Source of the DNA: DASZUK01 sp963745595
GTDB lineage: Bacteria > Actinomycetota > Acidimicrobiia > Acidimicrobiales > RAAP-2
Direction: 5' to 3'
Assembly (NCBI GenBank): GCA_963745595.1
Contig: CAVUYB010000009.1
Location: 62,001 to 126,000, forward strand
DNA length: 64,000 nucleotides
Part shown: in pieces, positions 62,003 through 64,000 of the stretch
How the letters are laid out: each line of letters starts with the position of its first letter
Position numbering within the stretch: the first letter of the stretch is position 1
Notes under the pieces: model-generated
Database searches by the model: none
Seen by the model: only the letters and a program-made list of their open reading frames with translations
Told to the model about the DNA's origin: nothing
Program-made: the position numbers and the translations under genes

Positions 62003-62126
62003 GATCTTCACCCTCCCCGCCGAGCCAGATCGATCAAGCAATCGGCCGATTAACTATCGATCCAGCTGACCGGCCTGTCAAGGGAAAGTCGGAGTGCCCG
62101 CTGCACCCGGTGGCCGTGCTCGAGGC

Positions 62127-62786
62127 CTATGCCCGGCGCGTGAAGGTCAGGTGGGTCACCCCGCTGGGTGCCGTGACCACCTCGACGTCGTAGTGATCCT
62201 CGATACCGTCCAAGCCGTCCCACAGGCGCACGCCGCGGCCGAGCAGGATCGGCACCTGGACGACGTGAAGGTGGTCGACGAGCCCGGCGGTCACGAATTG
62301 GCGCACCGTCGTCGGGCCTCCGCCGATCCGCACGTCGAGCCCCCCGGCCGCGTCCCGGGCCAGGCTGAGGGCCTCGTCCGGTGAGGCATCGACGAAGTGG
62401 AAGACCGTGCCGCCGTCCATCTCGATGGACGGTCTCGGGTGGTGGGTCAGCACGAAGACCGGGGTGTGGAACGGCGGATCGGGTCCCCACCAGCCTCGCC
62501 ACTCCGCTTCGGTGCCCAGGTCGGTCCAGGCGCCGGTCTGCGGGCCGAACTTGCCTCGCCCCATGATCTCGGCGCCGATGCCCGGTTCGAAGCGTTGGGC
62601 GAAGGCGTTGTCCATCCCTTCGTCGCCGCCTGGCTGCCCGAGCAGTGACCGTCCGAAGCGGGTGGCGAACATCCAGTTGTGCAGGCGCGTACCGGCGTGC
62701 CCGAACGGCGCGTCCAGCGCCAGGCCTTCGCCCGTTCCGAACCCGTCGAGCGAGATCGAGAAGTTGTGGACCCGAACCTGGGACAT
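62127..62786 (-). CDS. Dihydrofolate-reductase-family (RibD-C-like) protein
   Basis: 219 aa from MSQVRVHNFSISLDGFGTG. The C-terminal DVRIGGGPTTVRQFVTAGLVDHLHVV and VPILLGRGVRLWDGL are typical of the YyaP/RibD-C reductase group, not of essential DHFR. A longer start at 62993 would overlap the divergent OsmC gene and is rejected. The 124-bp gap to the SDR gene contains an AT-rich stretch (AATCGGCCGATTAACTATCG) probably carrying the SDR promoter. Confidence 0.82.
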   Translation of the reverse strand: MSQVRVHNFSISLDGFGTGEGLALDAPFGHAGTRLHNWMFATRFGRSLLGQPGGDEGMDNAFAQRFEPGIGAEIMGRGKFGPQTGAWTDLGTEAEWRGWWGPDPPFHTPVFVLTHHPRPSIEMDGGTVFHFVDASPDEALSLARDAAGGLDVRIGGGPTTVRQFVTAGLVDHLHVVQVPILLGRGVRLWDGLDGIEDHYDVEVVTAPSGVTHLTFTRRA

Positions 62787-62916
62787 GCGCTCCCTTGGTG
62801 ACGACGCGGTGTTCATCCTCCAACGTAACTCTAACGACGCCGCTCGAACGGGAACGTCGGCCGCGGCCCATAGGTTGAGAGGCGGCGGGACGAGCAACCG
62901 AGCCAGGAGGGCGTAC

Positions 62917-63342
62917 ATGCCAGCGAAAGGCACTGCGGAATGGAGAGGTGACGTGCCCTCTGGCACCGGCACCTTTACGGCCGGGGACACCATCAGTGGC
63001 GGCTACACGTTCAAGTCCCGATTCGAGGATGGGCCGGGGTCCAACCCCGAACAGCTGATCGCGGCAGCCCATGCCGCCTGCTTCTCCATGGCCCTCTCCA
63101 ACCTCCTGGCCCAGGCCGGGCACCCACCCGACTCGGTGCAGACGGAGGCCACCGTCACCCTGCGCCCCGTCGACGGGGCCCCGACCATCACCAAGATCGA
63201 CCTCGTCACGGTCGGACGGGTGCCGGGACTCGACGAGGCCGCGTTCGTCGAGCATGCCTTGACGGCCAAGGCCGGCTGTCCAGTAAGCCGAGCGCTGGCC
63301 GGGGTGCCCGAGATCACCCTCGAGGCGTCTCTGGTCTCATGA
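62917..63342 (+). CDS. OsmC/Ohr-family peroxidase
   Basis: 141 aa. The two catalytic cysteines are in AAAHAACFSMALSNLL and LTAKAGCPVSRALAG, matching OsmC-type organic hydroperoxidases. FEDGPGSNPEQLIAAAHA contains the conserved Asn-Pro-Glu-Gln-Leu. ATG at 62917 follows AGGAGG with 7-nt spacing. The stop overlaps the next start (ATGA). Confidence 0.9.
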   Translation: MPAKGTAEWRGDVPSGTGTFTAGDTISGGYTFKSRFEDGPGSNPEQLIAAAHAACFSMALSNLLAQAGHPPDSVQTEATVTLRPVDGAPTITKIDLVTVGRVPGLDEAAFVEHALTAKAGCPVSRALAGVPEITLEASLVS

Positions 63343-64000
63343 GCAACGCATCGATGCCGGCTCGTGACCCGATCCGGCTCGACCAGACCACCCGGGCAGC
63401 CGTGGCCTCTGGGCGACTCGTCCATCTGGCCACCATCAACCCGGACGGCACGCCCCAGGTGACGTGCATCTACGTCGGCTGGGACGAGGACGACATCGTG
63501 GCTGGCCATCTCGCGGACCACGTGAAGCTGCGGAACATTCGACGCGATCCGCGGGTGACGCTCTCGGTCGAGTCCGATGTCCCCTTCGAGGGGTTCAGTC
63601 CCTATCTCGTGATCCAGGGCATTGCCCGGGTCGAAGAAGGGGGAGCGGTACCGCTGCTGCGCCGGATCACCAATGGCCAGTTCCCGCCGCCCGGAGACGA
63701 CTGGCCCGAAGGTTTCGTCACCCGAATCTCGCCTCGGACGGCTTTCTGGTACTGGTCCCTGGGGCACGGCCGACTGAGGCCGGCGGACGAAGCGCGTCTT
63801 GCCCACCTGATTGCCCTCTTCTTACTGCAGCGGCTCTTACTGCACGGCCGGCTTCCGGGCCGGGATCGCGGCCAGCCTTCTCGAGCGGCACGGGCGAACC
63901 GTGGTGCTCGTCGACGACCAATTCGCCAAGCTCCCCGTCGAGGCCATGGCTTCGTAGCGGACGGTGCGCGGACTGGCGCTTCTTTCTCGGATGCCGGAAG
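63339..64000 (+). CDS. PPOX-class F420/FMN-dependent protein (runs off the right edge)
   Basis: Starts MSNASMPARDPIRLDQTTRA and continues RLVHLATINPDGTPQVTCIY, HVKLRNIRRDPRVTLSVES and YLVIQGIARVEEGGAVPLLR, the split-barrel pattern of F420-dependent PPOX enzymes. Family resemblance ends near 63775 (RISPRTAFWYW). The frame stays open to the window end, but the Arg-rich sequence beyond looks unlike protein; a one-base shift near 63755-63765 would stop it at about 63774. Coupled to osmC by ATGA. Confidence 0.7.
   Translation, partial: MSNASMPARDPIRLDQTTRAAVASGRLVHLATINPDGTPQVTCIYVGWDEDDIVAGHLADHVKLRNIRRDPRVTLSVESDVPFEGFSPYLVIQGIARVEEGGAVPLLRRITNGQFPPPGDDWPEGFVTRISPRTAFWYWSLGHGRLRPADEARLAHLIALFLLQRLLLHGRLPGRDRGQPSRAARANRGARRRPIRQAPRRGHGFVADGARTGASFSDAG
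63775..64000 (+). other. Unresolved right edge
   Basis: The last ~225 bases hold a plus-strand stretch near 63849-63957 reading GFRAGIAASLLERHGRTVVL and VDDQFAKLPVEAMAS before a stop at 63955-63957. It resembles a dinucleotide-binding (Rossmann) start, but without a clear start codon. It may be a fragment of another gene or a frame of a broken one. No call is possible from this much sequence. Confidence 0.3.

Noticed and set aside
62787..62993. N-terminal extension of the DHFR-like gene
   Set aside because: It would overlap the well-supported OsmC gene, and the protein family starts at MSQVRVHNFSISLDG.
1..64000. tRNA, rRNA or prophage
   Set aside because: No cloverleaf ending in a GGTTCGAATCC-type arm, no rRNA signature, and no integrase, capsid or transposase motif was found by reading.

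Overview
The window is high-GC (roughly 70%) actinobacterial DNA. Several traits point to an uncultured Acidimicrobiia-like lineage: many GTG starts, ATGA/GTGA-coupled operons, a mycofactocin-coupled SDR, F420/flavin-type oxidoreductases, a mycothiol-type DsbA protein, a SigB/F partner-switching module, and a secreted protein with repeated GYW..ADGGIFAYGDA units that I recall as common in Acidimicrobiia. This taxonomic call is inference. No rRNA, tRNA, CRISPR array, IS element or prophage was seen.

Layout. 1-2623: Fe-S locus (Mrp ATPase, a Cys-bearing SufR-like regulator, a cysteine desulfurase). 2607-10797: a tightly overlapping minus-strand System I cytochrome c maturation operon, ccdA-ccmA-B-C-D-E-F-G-H-I. 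10820-13575: GDP-mannose dehydratase, glycosyltransferase, TetR regulator. 13597-18370: a tail-to-tail HigBA-like toxin-antitoxin pair, a low-molecular-weight phosphatase, a large pseudokinase/UPF0104 membrane protein, and VapBC. 18369-32359: a catabolic island (class II aldolase, FadR regulator, CocE-like hydrolase, hydrolase-luciferase fusion, EthD, SDR, two amidohydrolases, acyl-CoA ligase, dienelactone hydrolase, acyl-CoA dehydrogenase). 32518-37466: cold-shock protein, CysS, ValS, a VOC protein. 37675-39694: RsbW/RsbV/RsbW-like/sigma module. 39707-44062: desaturase, PaaX-like regulator, enoyl-CoA hydratase, ArsR-SRPBCC pair, DsbA-like protein.

44237-48539 is the most unusual segment. Five tightly packed genes encode a membrane-anchored MauD-like thioredoxin, an unknown soluble protein, a MauE-like membrane protein, a Tat-exported protein with about 25 cysteines that resembles the methylamine dehydrogenase light chain and carries C-terminal 42-residue repeats, and a multi-pass membrane protein with an SPCG motif. 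It looks like a dedicated export and disulfide-maturation system for one cysteine-rich cell-surface protein.

48804-64000 is mixed housekeeping and accessory: thioesterase, ECF sigma factor, RidA, PrmC-like methylase, STAS protein, VOC, YfiH, AlkA, DUF488, 5'-3' exonuclease, a GntR-ABC transporter operon, DUF2786, DUF3089, AhpD-like, methyltransferase, SDR, DHFR-like, OsmC, and a PPOX-like protein running off the edge.

About 20 otherwise well-conserved genes, including the essential cysS and valS, are broken by single-base frameshifts. Nearly all behave as one-base insertions, which suggests sequencing or assembly indels rather than gene decay. Broken genes are therefore annotated over their full inferred span, with the approximate shift point given.
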